A stretch of 64,000 nucleotides of DNA from an uncultured Roseicyclus sp. (lineage in GTDB: Bacteria; Pseudomonadota; Alphaproteobacteria; Rhodobacterales; Rhodobacteraceae). Location of the stretch: assembly GCA_947500415.1 (NCBI GenBank), contig CANMRT010000001.1, positions 146,982 to 210,981 of the forward strand, in the 5' to 3' direction. Shown here in pieces: positions 27,635-35,816 of the stretch (position 1 is its first letter; each line of letters begins with the position of its first letter). The notes below the pieces were generated by a model, which was not told where the DNA came from, searched no databases, and saw only the letters and a list, made by a program, of their open reading frames with translations. A program made the position numbers and the translations under genes.

Positions 27635-29020
27635 ATGATCAGCGTTGGCCGCGGGCGTTCTGGTCGGACGGAAGCGGCGCGCGCCCTTGTTCAACCTGTG
27701 TCGATTTGGCAGGAAACTCTGCTGAAATTCGAAGAAGATCCGCAGTGCACGGACGATTTCCGGCACATGCTTTTGTTAAGCCACACGACCTTGGTCAAAC
27801 CAAGGCTGGACAGGCGTCGACTTCAGCGTGCGCTGGACAAGGTATTTCTTCGGCACGACAGCCTCAGAATTCGGTTCGAACGGATCAAGGGCAAATGGCG
27901 TGCAGTTGTTGCTCCGCCGGGGCCAGTCGAAATCGTAGAAATCGACGCAAGCAACGCCGACCCGGTCGCTTTCAATGCTGCGATCATGGAGACCGCCAAC
28001 AAACCATTACCGCTTATCGGTGGACCGATGGCAGAGGTCGTCTTGGTCAGGGGAGGGGTGCATGGCGATGCAGTCATTGCGCGGGTGCATCACGCCATTT
28101 CCGACGGTTTCGGAATGGTTGTTCTGTTTGAAGATTTGTTCAAATACCTCATGGGCTTGCCGGTTTTGGAGCGTGCAGTCAGCCATGCCGATTACATCAC
28201 GAATTTTCAGTCGCCCCCGCCAGCCCGGGTCGCCGAGATAGAGGCATTCTGGGCTGAGCTACATCGTGACTTTCCCAAAACGCCAGTGCTTGGTCGCCTT
28301 ACGAAAGGCCGAACCAACCCGCCCCCAATCTTGGGTGAACGCATCATGCGCACCCTAACACTGATGCTGTCAAAGCGCGCCCAAGAGCGTTTGAAGGCTT
28401 TGTCCACTAAGCTGAACGTACCAAAGACTACCTTGATCTTTGCCACCCACTATCAAGCAGTTTGCGAGAGCTTTGATCTGGACCGGGTCGCCTTCATGTC
28501 CCATGTCACCCGCTCCGACCCCAGATTGGCGACCTTCATGGGTGACCACACCCTTGATCCGCTTCTGATATACACCCGCGTTGCGCGTGCAGATTTTCAA
28601 AGTGCCATTGTCGAATTGAGCCAAACTTACATGAAGGTCATGGCGCATCTTCCGTCAAATACGGCGCGGTTAGGCACGGACTATTGGGACCATTTAGTTG
28701 CACAGGGATCATATCCCGGCCAATTTTCGGCCTACCAACCCCGTGCTGTTTCCAGGGAGGATAAGTCGCTCTTCAAACAGGCTTTTCGCAGCCCTTTGGG
28801 AACAGAATTTAGTCTTGGACCCTATAAGGTTTCTGCGGTCGAGGCTGGGCGATCGACCCGGATATCGTTCGATCTGCAGATTAAGATCGACCCGTTGGAT
28901 CCCGCAACGATAAGGCTTCGGTTCGATAAGCTGTCGCTTGATGATCATGAGGTTCAAAAGGTGGCCGATACGATGAGCGACCTGTTGGGTGTTGAATTCG
29001 TCGAGGCGGATCTTTCATGA
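27635..29020 (+). CDS. Stand-alone condensation-domain acyltransferase
   Basis: A 461-residue enzyme of the NRPS condensation / PapA / WS-DGAT superfamily, with an intact catalytic motif HHAISDG at residues 152-158 (His153 as the general base). Upstream elements include an LRIRFERIKGKWR segment typical of the N-terminal half, and the C-terminal half has the FMGDHTLDPLLIY bridge region. Such enzymes move an acyl chain from an ACP thioester to a hydroxyl or amine. It begins 9 bases after the PKS stop and ends in ATGA overlapping the sulfotransferase. The nearest role is transfer of the PKS product onto an acceptor, as PapA proteins do for mycobacterial lipids. It also fits the PKS, whose own C-terminal condensation-like domain appears inactive. 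Confidence 0.85.
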   Translation: MISVGRGRSGRTEAARALVQPVSIWQETLLKFEEDPQCTDDFRHMLLLSHTTLVKPRLDRRRLQRALDKVFLRHDSLRIRFERIKGKWRAVVAPPGPVEIVEIDASNADPVAFNAAIMETANKPLPLIGGPMAEVVLVRGGVHGDAVIARVHHAISDGFGMVVLFEDLFKYLMGLPVLERAVSHADYITNFQSPPPARVAEIEAFWAELHRDFPKTPVLGRLTKGRTNPPPILGERIMRTLTLMLSKRAQERLKALSTKLNVPKTTLIFATHYQAVCESFDLDRVAFMSHVTRSDPRLATFMGDHTLDPLLIYTRVARADFQSAIVELSQTYMKVMAHLPSNTARLGTDYWDHLVAQGSYPGQFSAYQPRAVSREDKSLFKQAFRSPLGTEFSLGPYKVSAVEAGRSTRISFDLQIKIDPLDPATIRLRFDKLSLDDHEVQKVADTMSDLLGVEFVEADLS

Positions 29021-30195
29021 CGGCACCTCAACAAAAGACCCGCAAGATCACTGCGCGCGACGAGGACTACAAACCGTTCGAGCTGCGGCTGTGGCACGGC
29101 ATTTCTCTGGATGTTTGGCTGCGGTTGATGCGCGGTCGCTGGGGCAAAGTCTCTCCCCGACGCTATCCCTTGCTGACCACCATCACGTTGATCTCGGCCG
29201 CCACGCTTGTGAAAAAGGGCTTGGTGCAGGCGATCTACGGGCGTCGTCTTGCGCAGGTTCGGATCGAACCCGATCCCGTCTTTATCCTGGGCCATTTTCG
29301 TAGTGGAACGACATGGCTGCATGAAACACTGGCCGCTGACCCGGCATTCTGCGGACCATCGTCGATGGCGTGCTTTCACCCAGATGGATTTCTGTTGGGG
29401 CGCGGGTTGTCCCGCGCAATCATGGCCCTTCTTGCACCCAAGAAACGGCCGATGGACAACGTGACCGTTGATCAGGACTCGATGCAGGAAGACGAAGTTG
29501 GCTTGCTGATGTCGGGGGGACCCACGCCGTATCAAAGCCTGCTGCTGCCCTGCGAGCCGGAAGACAGCTTTCCGCCGCCCACCACTGGTCAGATGACATC
29601 TGACCAAGCCGATGAATTTCGCCGGATCTGGATGGGCTTCCTGCGCAAACTGCAATTCTGCCATCCAGGCAAACGCCTGCTGCTGAAGTCGCCGCTCCAT
29701 ACAGTGCGCGTCGATGAGATCGTGCGCCTATTTCCGAATGCGAAGTTCATTCATATCGTTCGTGATCCCTACAACATCTTTGTCTCCAACCGCAAAACGA
29801 TGTCTTCGATGCTGGTGTCGCAGGGCCTGCAAGACCGCATCCCTACCGATGAAGTGCTGCAAGAGCTTGGGCTGGCCAATTTTGTTCGCTTCCACGACCA
29901 GTTCGACGAAACCAAGCGCGTCATTCCATCCGAAAACTTGGTCACAATTCGCTACGAAGACCTCCGGGTCGATGTGCCTGGAACCATTCGTGGGGTCTAC
30001 GACAAGCTAAAATTGGGCAACTTCGACGATGTCGCGGACATCTATGAGAAGAAGGCCGAACAAGCGCGCACGTACAAGACAAACACATTCGGGATCGATG
30101 CGGATGTGGTGGAAGTGGTCGACACGCATTGGCATCAATACTTCGAACAATACGGATACCTGAAAGCTGCTGATCGTCCCGGTGGGGTCGCATGA
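29017..30195 (+). CDS. PAPS-dependent sulfotransferase
   Basis: A 392-residue sulfotransferase-family protein, expected to move sulfate from 3'-phosphoadenosine-5'-phosphosulfate to a hydroxyl group. The 5'-phosphosulfate loop is GHFRSGTTWLHETL at residues 92-105. The 3'-phosphate motif is IVRDPYNIFVSNRK (Arg249 and Ser257 as the expected contacts). A hydrophobic, basic segment near residues 48-70 (LLTTITLISAATLVKKGLVQ) may seat the protein on the membrane, which would suit a lipid acceptor. It overlaps the acyltransferase by ATGA and the exporter by ATGA, so the three proteins are probably made together. The acceptor is unknown. Confidence 0.9.
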   Translation: MTAPQQKTRKITARDEDYKPFELRLWHGISLDVWLRLMRGRWGKVSPRRYPLLTTITLISAATLVKKGLVQAIYGRRLAQVRIEPDPVFILGHFRSGTTWLHETLAADPAFCGPSSMACFHPDGFLLGRGLSRAIMALLAPKKRPMDNVTVDQDSMQEDEVGLLMSGGPTPYQSLLLPCEPEDSFPPPTTGQMTSDQADEFRRIWMGFLRKLQFCHPGKRLLLKSPLHTVRVDEIVRLFPNAKFIHIVRDPYNIFVSNRKTMSSMLVSQGLQDRIPTDEVLQELGLANFVRFHDQFDETKRVIPSENLVTIRYEDLRVDVPGTIRGVYDKLKLGNFDDVADIYEKKAEQARTYKTNTFGIDADVVEVVDTHWHQYFEQYGYLKAADRPGGVA

Positions 30196-32468
30196 ACGCT
30201 GCCAACCGGGTTGCCGCGGTCCTGCTACGTTTCAATTGGATTGCACTTATCGGACTGGCCATGGTGTTGGCGTTTCTGGCGATGGGGGTCGGACGCCTTC
30301 AAGTATCGTCGGACACACGGGCGTTTTTTGGTAGCGGCAATCAAGATTATGAAGACCTCCGCATGGTGGAGGACGCCTACACGCGGCCTATCACGTTGCT
30401 GCTTGCGATTGTCCCTCCGGACGGTGCGGCATTTGCTCCGTCAACTTTGGAGGTGCTGCGGCAATTTACCGATGATGCGTGGCAGGTGCCTTACGTCTTG
30501 CGCGTGGATTCGCCAGTCAACCACATGCACACCTTCGCGGACGGTGAAGACATTTTTGTCGAACCAATGCTGGACGAGTTTGACGACATCACGCCCGAGA
30601 TGGCCGCCCGGTTTGCTGAATTGGCCATGGGCTCGGATGGTTTGCGCAACACGCTTTTGTCCGAGAACGGCGATGTCTTCGGGATCACAATTCGCGTTGT
30701 TTTGCCCGACGGAGAAGCGGGCGCAGCCGATACGATAGAAGCTCATGTGCGCGAGATGGGCCAACGTTGGGAGGCCGAAAACGACGGCTGGAGTGTTCAC
30801 ACTCTGGGTGGGCTCTTGGCGAACTCGTTGCTGCGGCAAGTGGCGCTTGAAGATATCCGGTATCTGGTGCCGCTGGCCTTTCTGGCCGCGATGGGGTTTC
30901 TGACCCTCGCCCTGGGCTCGCTCAGATCGGTGGCGGTCACGATCCTGGTCTTGGCAGTTTCAACACTTGCGACGTTCGGCTTTGCGGGTTGGATTGGGGT
31001 CTCGCTCAGTGCTGGAACGGCCATCAGCCCGCTTGCCGTGATGGTGTTGGTGTCGACGTCTTGCGTGCACATCATCATCAGCACGGTTCGCGCCGCCCAA
31101 TCAGGCCGGGATGCACAGCCCTTCGACCTGGCAATCCGTGAGAACTTGGCCCCCGTTACGGTCAGCCACCTGACGACGGCATTCGGGTTTCTGTGCCTTA
31201 ACTTCGCGCCCTCCCCACCCCTGGCCAACATGGGGACAATCGTGGCGTTTGGAATGGTCTTCGGGCTTGTAGCCGTGTTCGTGATCCTGCCCACGTTCTT
31301 CCGAAAAAAACCACCAATTGGCACCGGTCGTTTGATGGTAACGCCGAACGGCATGCGCAAATTTGCGGATTGGGTCCTGCGGACAAGCCGCATCTGGCTG
31401 GTCGTCTTTCCTGTGTTAGCTATGTTTGCGCTCTATGGTGTCAGCCGCATCGAATTCAACGATAACGTCATCCGTTACTTTGATGACCGCTATGAATTGC
31501 GCCAGGACGCCGAGGTTATCCAAAACCGGCTGACGGGGCTGGAAAATCTGCAATTCTCATTGCCGGCGCCAGCAGGGGCAAGCGTATTCGACCCCGACTA
31601 CCTACGCGCGATGGATCGCTTTGCCGATTGGCTACAGGTCCAGCCAGACGTGGTCTCTGTCTCAGCGCTCAGCAACATCATCGAAAGCATCAACCTTTCG
31701 ATGAATGATGATGACCCCGATGCCCAAGCCATTGCCGATACTCAGGAGGGAAACGCGCAGCTTCTGATGTTCTATGAACTGTCATTGCCCGTTGGCATGG
31801 ATATGAACACACTGCTGGATGTAGATCGTAGGAATTCCCTGGTCAGCGTTACCGTCCGGGCGCCGCATGCCCGTGATTTGCGCGCCCTTGCCGTTCGAGC
31901 TGAGGCATGGCTGGCCGAGAACGAAGGCGAGATCGCATCCCGGGCCACGGGGTTGTCGATTGCATTCGCGCGGATATCTGAACGCAACAACAGCCAGATG
32001 TTGACCGGATTTCTTGTCGTCCTTTGTCTTGTATCGCTAACCTTGGTCGTCACGTTGCGCAGCCTTCGATATGGCCTGATCAGCTTGATTCCCAACCTGT
32101 TCCCAGCGCTGTTGGCGTTCGGGCTTTGGGGTATGATCCTGGGAGATGTGAACCTGGGGTCGACCGTGGTGACGACCATGACCTTTGGCATCGTGGTCGA
32201 CGACACCGTGCATTTCCTGATGCACTACTTGCGGTGTCGTAGGAGGAATATGCCAAGTGCCGCCGCCCTCGAAGAGACGTTCTCGGTTGTTGGCTCTTCC
32301 ATAATGCTCACTTCGCTTGCCTTGATTTTGGGCTTCGCTATCATGGCAGCTTCAGGATTTGCCATAAATCAACATATTGGATTGTTGACAGCTATCGTGG
32401 TGTTTTTTGCGCTGCTGTCAGACTTATTTTTCCTGCCAGCAGTGCTGGTTAGACTCCGGAGTAATTGA
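30192..32468 (+). CDS. RND-superfamily exporter, MMPL type
   Basis: A 758-residue inner-membrane transporter with the two-fold RND plan. The first membrane helix (about 14-34) is followed by a periplasmic domain (35-220) and five or more helices (about 222-385). The second half repeats this: a helix near 398-418, a periplasmic domain to about 600 and a helix block from ~615 to the end. Acidic residues inside the second block (FGIVVDDTVHFLMHYL) are placed like the proton-relay Asp of the family. MMPL proteins of this size (HpnN group and relatives) move hydrophobic lipids out of the inner membrane. It overlaps the sulfotransferase by ATGA and is followed at once by a LolA-like protein, so it most likely exports the cluster's product. 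Confidence 0.9.
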   Translation: MNAANRVAAVLLRFNWIALIGLAMVLAFLAMGVGRLQVSSDTRAFFGSGNQDYEDLRMVEDAYTRPITLLLAIVPPDGAAFAPSTLEVLRQFTDDAWQVPYVLRVDSPVNHMHTFADGEDIFVEPMLDEFDDITPEMAARFAELAMGSDGLRNTLLSENGDVFGITIRVVLPDGEAGAADTIEAHVREMGQRWEAENDGWSVHTLGGLLANSLLRQVALEDIRYLVPLAFLAAMGFLTLALGSLRSVAVTILVLAVSTLATFGFAGWIGVSLSAGTAISPLAVMVLVSTSCVHIIISTVRAAQSGRDAQPFDLAIRENLAPVTVSHLTTAFGFLCLNFAPSPPLANMGTIVAFGMVFGLVAVFVILPTFFRKKPPIGTGRLMVTPNGMRKFADWVLRTSRIWLVVFPVLAMFALYGVSRIEFNDNVIRYFDDRYELRQDAEVIQNRLTGLENLQFSLPAPAGASVFDPDYLRAMDRFADWLQVQPDVVSVSALSNIIESINLSMNDDDPDAQAIADTQEGNAQLLMFYELSLPVGMDMNTLLDVDRRNSLVSVTVRAPHARDLRALAVRAEAWLAENEGEIASRATGLSIAFARISERNNSQMLTGFLVVLCLVSLTLVVTLRSLRYGLISLIPNLFPALLAFGLWGMILGDVNLGSTVVTTMTFGIVVDDTVHFLMHYLRCRRRNMPSAAALEETFSVVGSSIMLTSLALILGFAIMAASGFAINQHIGLLTAIVVFFALLSDLFFLPAVLVRLRSN

Positions 32469-32469
32469 G

Positions 32470-33279
32470 ATGAAACTTCATCGTCGAACGTTTATTGCTG
32501 GCCCCGCTGTTTTGCTGGCAGGGGGCTTGGCAACGCGGCTTGGCGCGCAGTCGGAAAGCGCCGAGGCGCGCGGGCTGAGGATTGCGACGGAGGCCTCTGA
32601 CCGCGCCGGCGGCTATCAGGACGTGACGGCAGATGGTGAAATGACCCTGCGGACTGCCAGCGGACAGAATGCGACGCGGCGGTTTGAAACGCGCTGGATA
32701 AGCACGGGCCCCGGGCAGACAAGATCGCTTATGGTATTCGAATGGCCCGGCGACATTCGCAACACCGCTTTGCTGACCCACACGTATGAAGGGCGCAATG
32801 ACGACCAATGGCTGTTCCTTCCCGCGATGGACCGTGTGCGCCGGATCACCGGATCCGGTCGATCCGGATCATTCGTCGGCAGTGAGTTCGCATTCGAGGA
32901 TATGGTCGATCAGGAGGTCGACAAATTCGACCACGCTTGGGTAAACGACGGAGCGTGTCCCGCCGGTGGCTCTTGCCATATCATCGACCGCGTGCCGAAC
33001 ACGCGTTCGTCGGGGTATAGCCGTCAGCGCATTTGGCTTGATCAGGCGCATTTGCGTCTGCAGCAGGTACAGTATTTCGACCGTCGCGGGGCGCACCTGA
33101 AAACGCTGACGATTTCAGGGTACCGCCAACACTCCGGGCGTTGGTGGCGACCGCAAAGAATGGACATGTCTAACCATCTGACCGGGGCTAGCACCCGATT
33201 GGATTGGAGCGGGTACACGTTTAACCAAGGTTTGTCGCCCAACGCGTTCACCACCAACGCGCTCGGCCGCATTCGCTAG
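32470..33279 (+). CDS. LolA-like outer-membrane lipoprotein-sorting family protein
   Basis: A 269-residue exported protein. The N-terminus has a twin-arginine-like signal (HRRTFIAGPAVLLAGGLATR) ending near the GAQ site, suggesting Tat export or a Sec signal with paired arginines. The mature part fits the LolA-like lipid-carrier group that accompanies MMPL/RND transporters: MTLRTASGQNATRRFETRW, FEWPGDIRNTALLTHTYEG, then DDQWLFLPAMDRVRRI and SFVGSEFAFEDM. It starts one base after the exporter stop, with GGAG upstream. The inferred role is shuttling the exported lipid across the periplasm. Confidence 0.85.
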   Translation: MKLHRRTFIAGPAVLLAGGLATRLGAQSESAEARGLRIATEASDRAGGYQDVTADGEMTLRTASGQNATRRFETRWISTGPGQTRSLMVFEWPGDIRNTALLTHTYEGRNDDQWLFLPAMDRVRRITGSGRSGSFVGSEFAFEDMVDQEVDKFDHAWVNDGACPAGGSCHIIDRVPNTRSSGYSRQRIWLDQAHLRLQQVQYFDRRGAHLKTLTISGYRQHSGRWWRPQRMDMSNHLTGASTRLDWSGYTFNQGLSPNAFTTNALGRIR

Positions 33280-33409
33280 GCCAAGAATTGTTGCCTATCG
33301 GCAAGCGTCTGAGAATTGTTTTCCCTTGGCGCGCTGCCAGCGTTTCGCCCTATCAGTCGATAGGTTAGCGTCGATTAAACACTGCCATTTAGGTTGCTTG
33401 GGGGCTTCC

Positions 33410-34771
33410 ATGAATTTTCGCAAAACGTCTTGTGTCTTGGCCTGCCTTTTTGCGGCGCCAGTAAGCGCGCAAACCTCTGATTACCTGTCGCTTTCGGCTG
33501 AAACCGAACTCGGCGCGCGCTACTACTTCGAAGACGGGGCCTTCTTTGGCCAATCAGATGCCGGCCTCTATCCCTATTTCGGGGTTCGTCTGAACGCTGA
33601 TCTGGAACTTGAGGATGGGGCGATTATCGGCGAAATCAGTGGACTTTTCGACGACTTCAACGAACGTTCGGTCCTGAATATTCAACGCCTCTACTACACC
33701 AGCAGCTTTGACACCTGGGACTACCTGATCGGCTACAACGTGGAAGATTGGGGCGTCAGCAACGGGCGCACGATCGTCAACGTGCTCAACAGTCGCGATC
33801 GCGCCAACCAGGTCGGCGATAGTGAGCTTCTAGGCACACCGATGTTGAATGCAAACTTCTTCACCCAAATCGGGACGTTCAGCGTTTATGCCCTGCCGGG
33901 CAACACGATCGAGAACTTTGGCGGTTTGAATTCCCGCTATCGTGGTCCGCTTTATACCGACGATGATCTCATCGCCTACGAAACCGATAATCCGCTTAAC
34001 TTCGCCGTGCGGTTCACAAACAACTATGCAGTTGGACAGGGCGCGCTGGATGTTGGGGCCTCCTTTTACATTGGCGCAGATCGCGAGTCCGTCGGGCTTT
34101 TGGGGTGTAACCGCCCAGGCCCTGGAGTGGACGCCGCGACCTGTAATGCGATCACGGCCGCCTCCATCGCAAATTTCGAAAGTGGCAACGCTGCCCCTTC
34201 AACGCAGGCCGAGATTGACGCTTTCCTGGCCACGAACTTTGGCCCCGGGGTTGCCGCGAATGCCGTGAACTTCGGCCTGCTGGCATCAGCGCCATATTAT
34301 CAGGATATCAATCAATTCGGATTGACGACCGTCTACACTCAGGGGAACACGCAGCTGCGGTTCGAGGGTTTCGTGCGCAACACCGAGTTCGAGACGTTCT
34401 CTGGCGCAATTGTTGGCGGCGACTATACGTTCAACGATTTCATGGGCGGTGCCGGCACGCTGATCGTCTCCGCCGAATATCACTACGACAACCGTAGCAC
34501 GCGGCAGCCGGTGACGGCATTCGCAGATGATGTGTTCCTTGCAGCGGCCTATTCCGCCAATGACACCAACGACACCCGCATTGATGCCAGCGTCTTCATC
34601 GACGTGGACGATGACGCGCAGCTGTTCACTCTCGGGGCGTCGCGTCGATTGGGTGACAACGTAAGTTTGGGAATGCATGCGAGCCACGTTGACGCGGCTC
34701 CATCCAACGATCCGCTGTCTTTTGTGGACGATGACTCCTTCGTGGAGTTCTCGCTGTCGATCTTTTTCTGA
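33410..34771 (+). CDS. Outer-membrane beta-barrel protein of the export system
   Basis: A 453-residue secreted protein with a signal peptide (cleavage after APVSA-Q). Alternating strand patterns rich in Tyr/Phe, with Asp/Asn turns, fill the length. The final FVEFSLSIFF is a classic barrel C-terminal strand ending in Phe. It resembles the large outer-membrane proteins (DUF1302-like) that sit beside MMPL transporters and LolA-like carriers in Gram-negative bacteria; that comparison rests on context and not on a domain match. A central insertion (about residues 225-290) carries two cysteines (LLGCNRPG and ATCNAI), perhaps a disulfide-closed surface loop. The start was set at ATG 33410 after a G-rich ribosome site; the earlier frame from 33326 has no signal peptide. 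Confidence 0.8.
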   Translation: MNFRKTSCVLACLFAAPVSAQTSDYLSLSAETELGARYYFEDGAFFGQSDAGLYPYFGVRLNADLELEDGAIIGEISGLFDDFNERSVLNIQRLYYTSSFDTWDYLIGYNVEDWGVSNGRTIVNVLNSRDRANQVGDSELLGTPMLNANFFTQIGTFSVYALPGNTIENFGGLNSRYRGPLYTDDDLIAYETDNPLNFAVRFTNNYAVGQGALDVGASFYIGADRESVGLLGCNRPGPGVDAATCNAITAASIANFESGNAAPSTQAEIDAFLATNFGPGVAANAVNFGLLASAPYYQDINQFGLTTVYTQGNTQLRFEGFVRNTEFETFSGAIVGGDYTFNDFMGGAGTLIVSAEYHYDNRSTRQPVTAFADDVFLAAAYSANDTNDTRIDASVFIDVDDDAQLFTLGASRRLGDNVSLGMHASHVDAAPSNDPLSFVDDDSFVEFSLSIFF

Positions 34772-34800
34772 TCGGTTGGAGGCCTGAAGCGGGCCCACAC

Positions 34801-34861
34801 CTGCCGTTCGTTCATGGGCGAAAGGGCTGCAGTCGCAACCCGCTTAGCGGTCATTGGCTGC
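34801..34861 (+). repeat. Right copy of the degenerate ~60-bp repeat
   Basis: Pairs with 18004-18063 in the same orientation, the best-matching core being CGGTCATTGGCTGC (34848-34861) against CGGTCATTCGCTGC. It lies 30 bases past the outer-membrane protein gene. The rest of the 34772-35039 gap holds no gene. Confidence 0.5.
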
Positions 34862-35039
34862 ACCTGCTCGAACTCGGCAACAATAGATGGCTGGACTACG
34901 GGAAGAACCGTCCCTTAGCTGCGCGAGCGATAAAAGCCTGTAGCCGCTGGGTGCCTAGTCATCTGTGGCGGAAAGTAGACGCTCACTGAAATCGCGTCTG
35001 GGCAAGCGTACCAAGCATCCAGGCAAACCTTAGCCGCGC

Positions 35040-35816
35040 CTAAGCCATTTGAACGCTTGCTGGAGCTTCCTTGGCGCCGGTCATGAAAGCGACGGCGTCT
35101 GACATGGTGTAGTCCTTTGGGTCCACGACACAAAGTCTGCGGCCTAGTCGATGCACGTGGATTCGATCGGCAACTTCGAATACGTGGGGCATGTTGTGAC
35201 TGATCAGGATGATCGGAATGCCCCGAGACCGGACGTCTAGGATCAACTCCAACACCTTTCTCGACTCTTTGACCCCGAGTGCCGCAGTGGGTTCGTCGAG
35301 GATGATGACCTTCGAGCCAAACGCGGCTGCGCGTGCCACCGCGACGCCTTGTCGTTGTCCCCCCGACAGCGTCTCAACAGCCTGATTGATGTTCTGGATC
35401 GTCATCAAACCCAGCTCATTCAGCTTCTCGCGCGCCTTGGCCTCCATCGCGGCCTTGTCTAACTGCTTCAATATCGTTCCGCGCCAGCCAGGTTTGCGCA
35501 GCTCGCGCCCCATGAACATGTTGTCTGCAATCGATAGCGCAGGGCTGACGGCCAACGTCTGATACACGGTCTCGATCCCGGCATGGCGTGCGTCGTTCGG
35601 TGAGGCGAAATTAACGCGCTTACCTTCCAACTCGACCTCACCTTGGTCGGGCACAACCGCCCCCGACAGCGCCTTAATCAGAGTGGACTTGCCCGCCCCG
35701 TTGTCGCCGATCACGGCCAGGATTTCCCCCGGGTAAAGATCGAAGTCGCAATTATCGAGGGCAACCACCTTGCCGTAGCGTTTAGTCAGGTTTCTGCCTT
35801 TAAGAATGGGTTGCAT
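35040..35816 (-). CDS. frcA: Sugar ABC transporter ATP-binding protein (FrcA-like)
   Basis: A 258-residue, single-module ATPase of the monosaccharide group. Walker A is GDNGAGKST (near residues 36-44), signature LSGGQRQG, Walker B VIILDEPTAALG and the switch LISHNMPHVFE. FrcA of rhizobial fructose importers is also a short single module, unlike the double-module RbsA/XylG type. The start was set at ATG 35816, overlapping the permease stop (ATGA). The longer frame would run 26 codons into the permease gene. It is the last gene of the operon. No kinase gene follows it, whereas known frc operons carry frcK. Confidence 0.88.
   Translation of the reverse strand: MQPILKGRNLTKRYGKVVALDNCDFDLYPGEILAVIGDNGAGKSTLIKALSGAVVPDQGEVELEGKRVNFASPNDARHAGIETVYQTLAVSPALSIADNMFMGRELRKPGWRGTILKQLDKAAMEAKAREKLNELGLMTIQNINQAVETLSGGQRQGVAVARAAAFGSKVIILDEPTAALGVKESRKVLELILDVRSRGIPIILISHNMPHVFEVADRIHVHRLGRRLCVVDPKDYTMSDAVAFMTGAKEAPASVQMA

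Noticed and set aside
27635..29020. A carnitine or chloramphenicol acetyltransferase
   Set aside because: The length, the HHAISDG motif and the downstream bridge region fit condensation/PapA-type enzymes, and the PKS context supports this.
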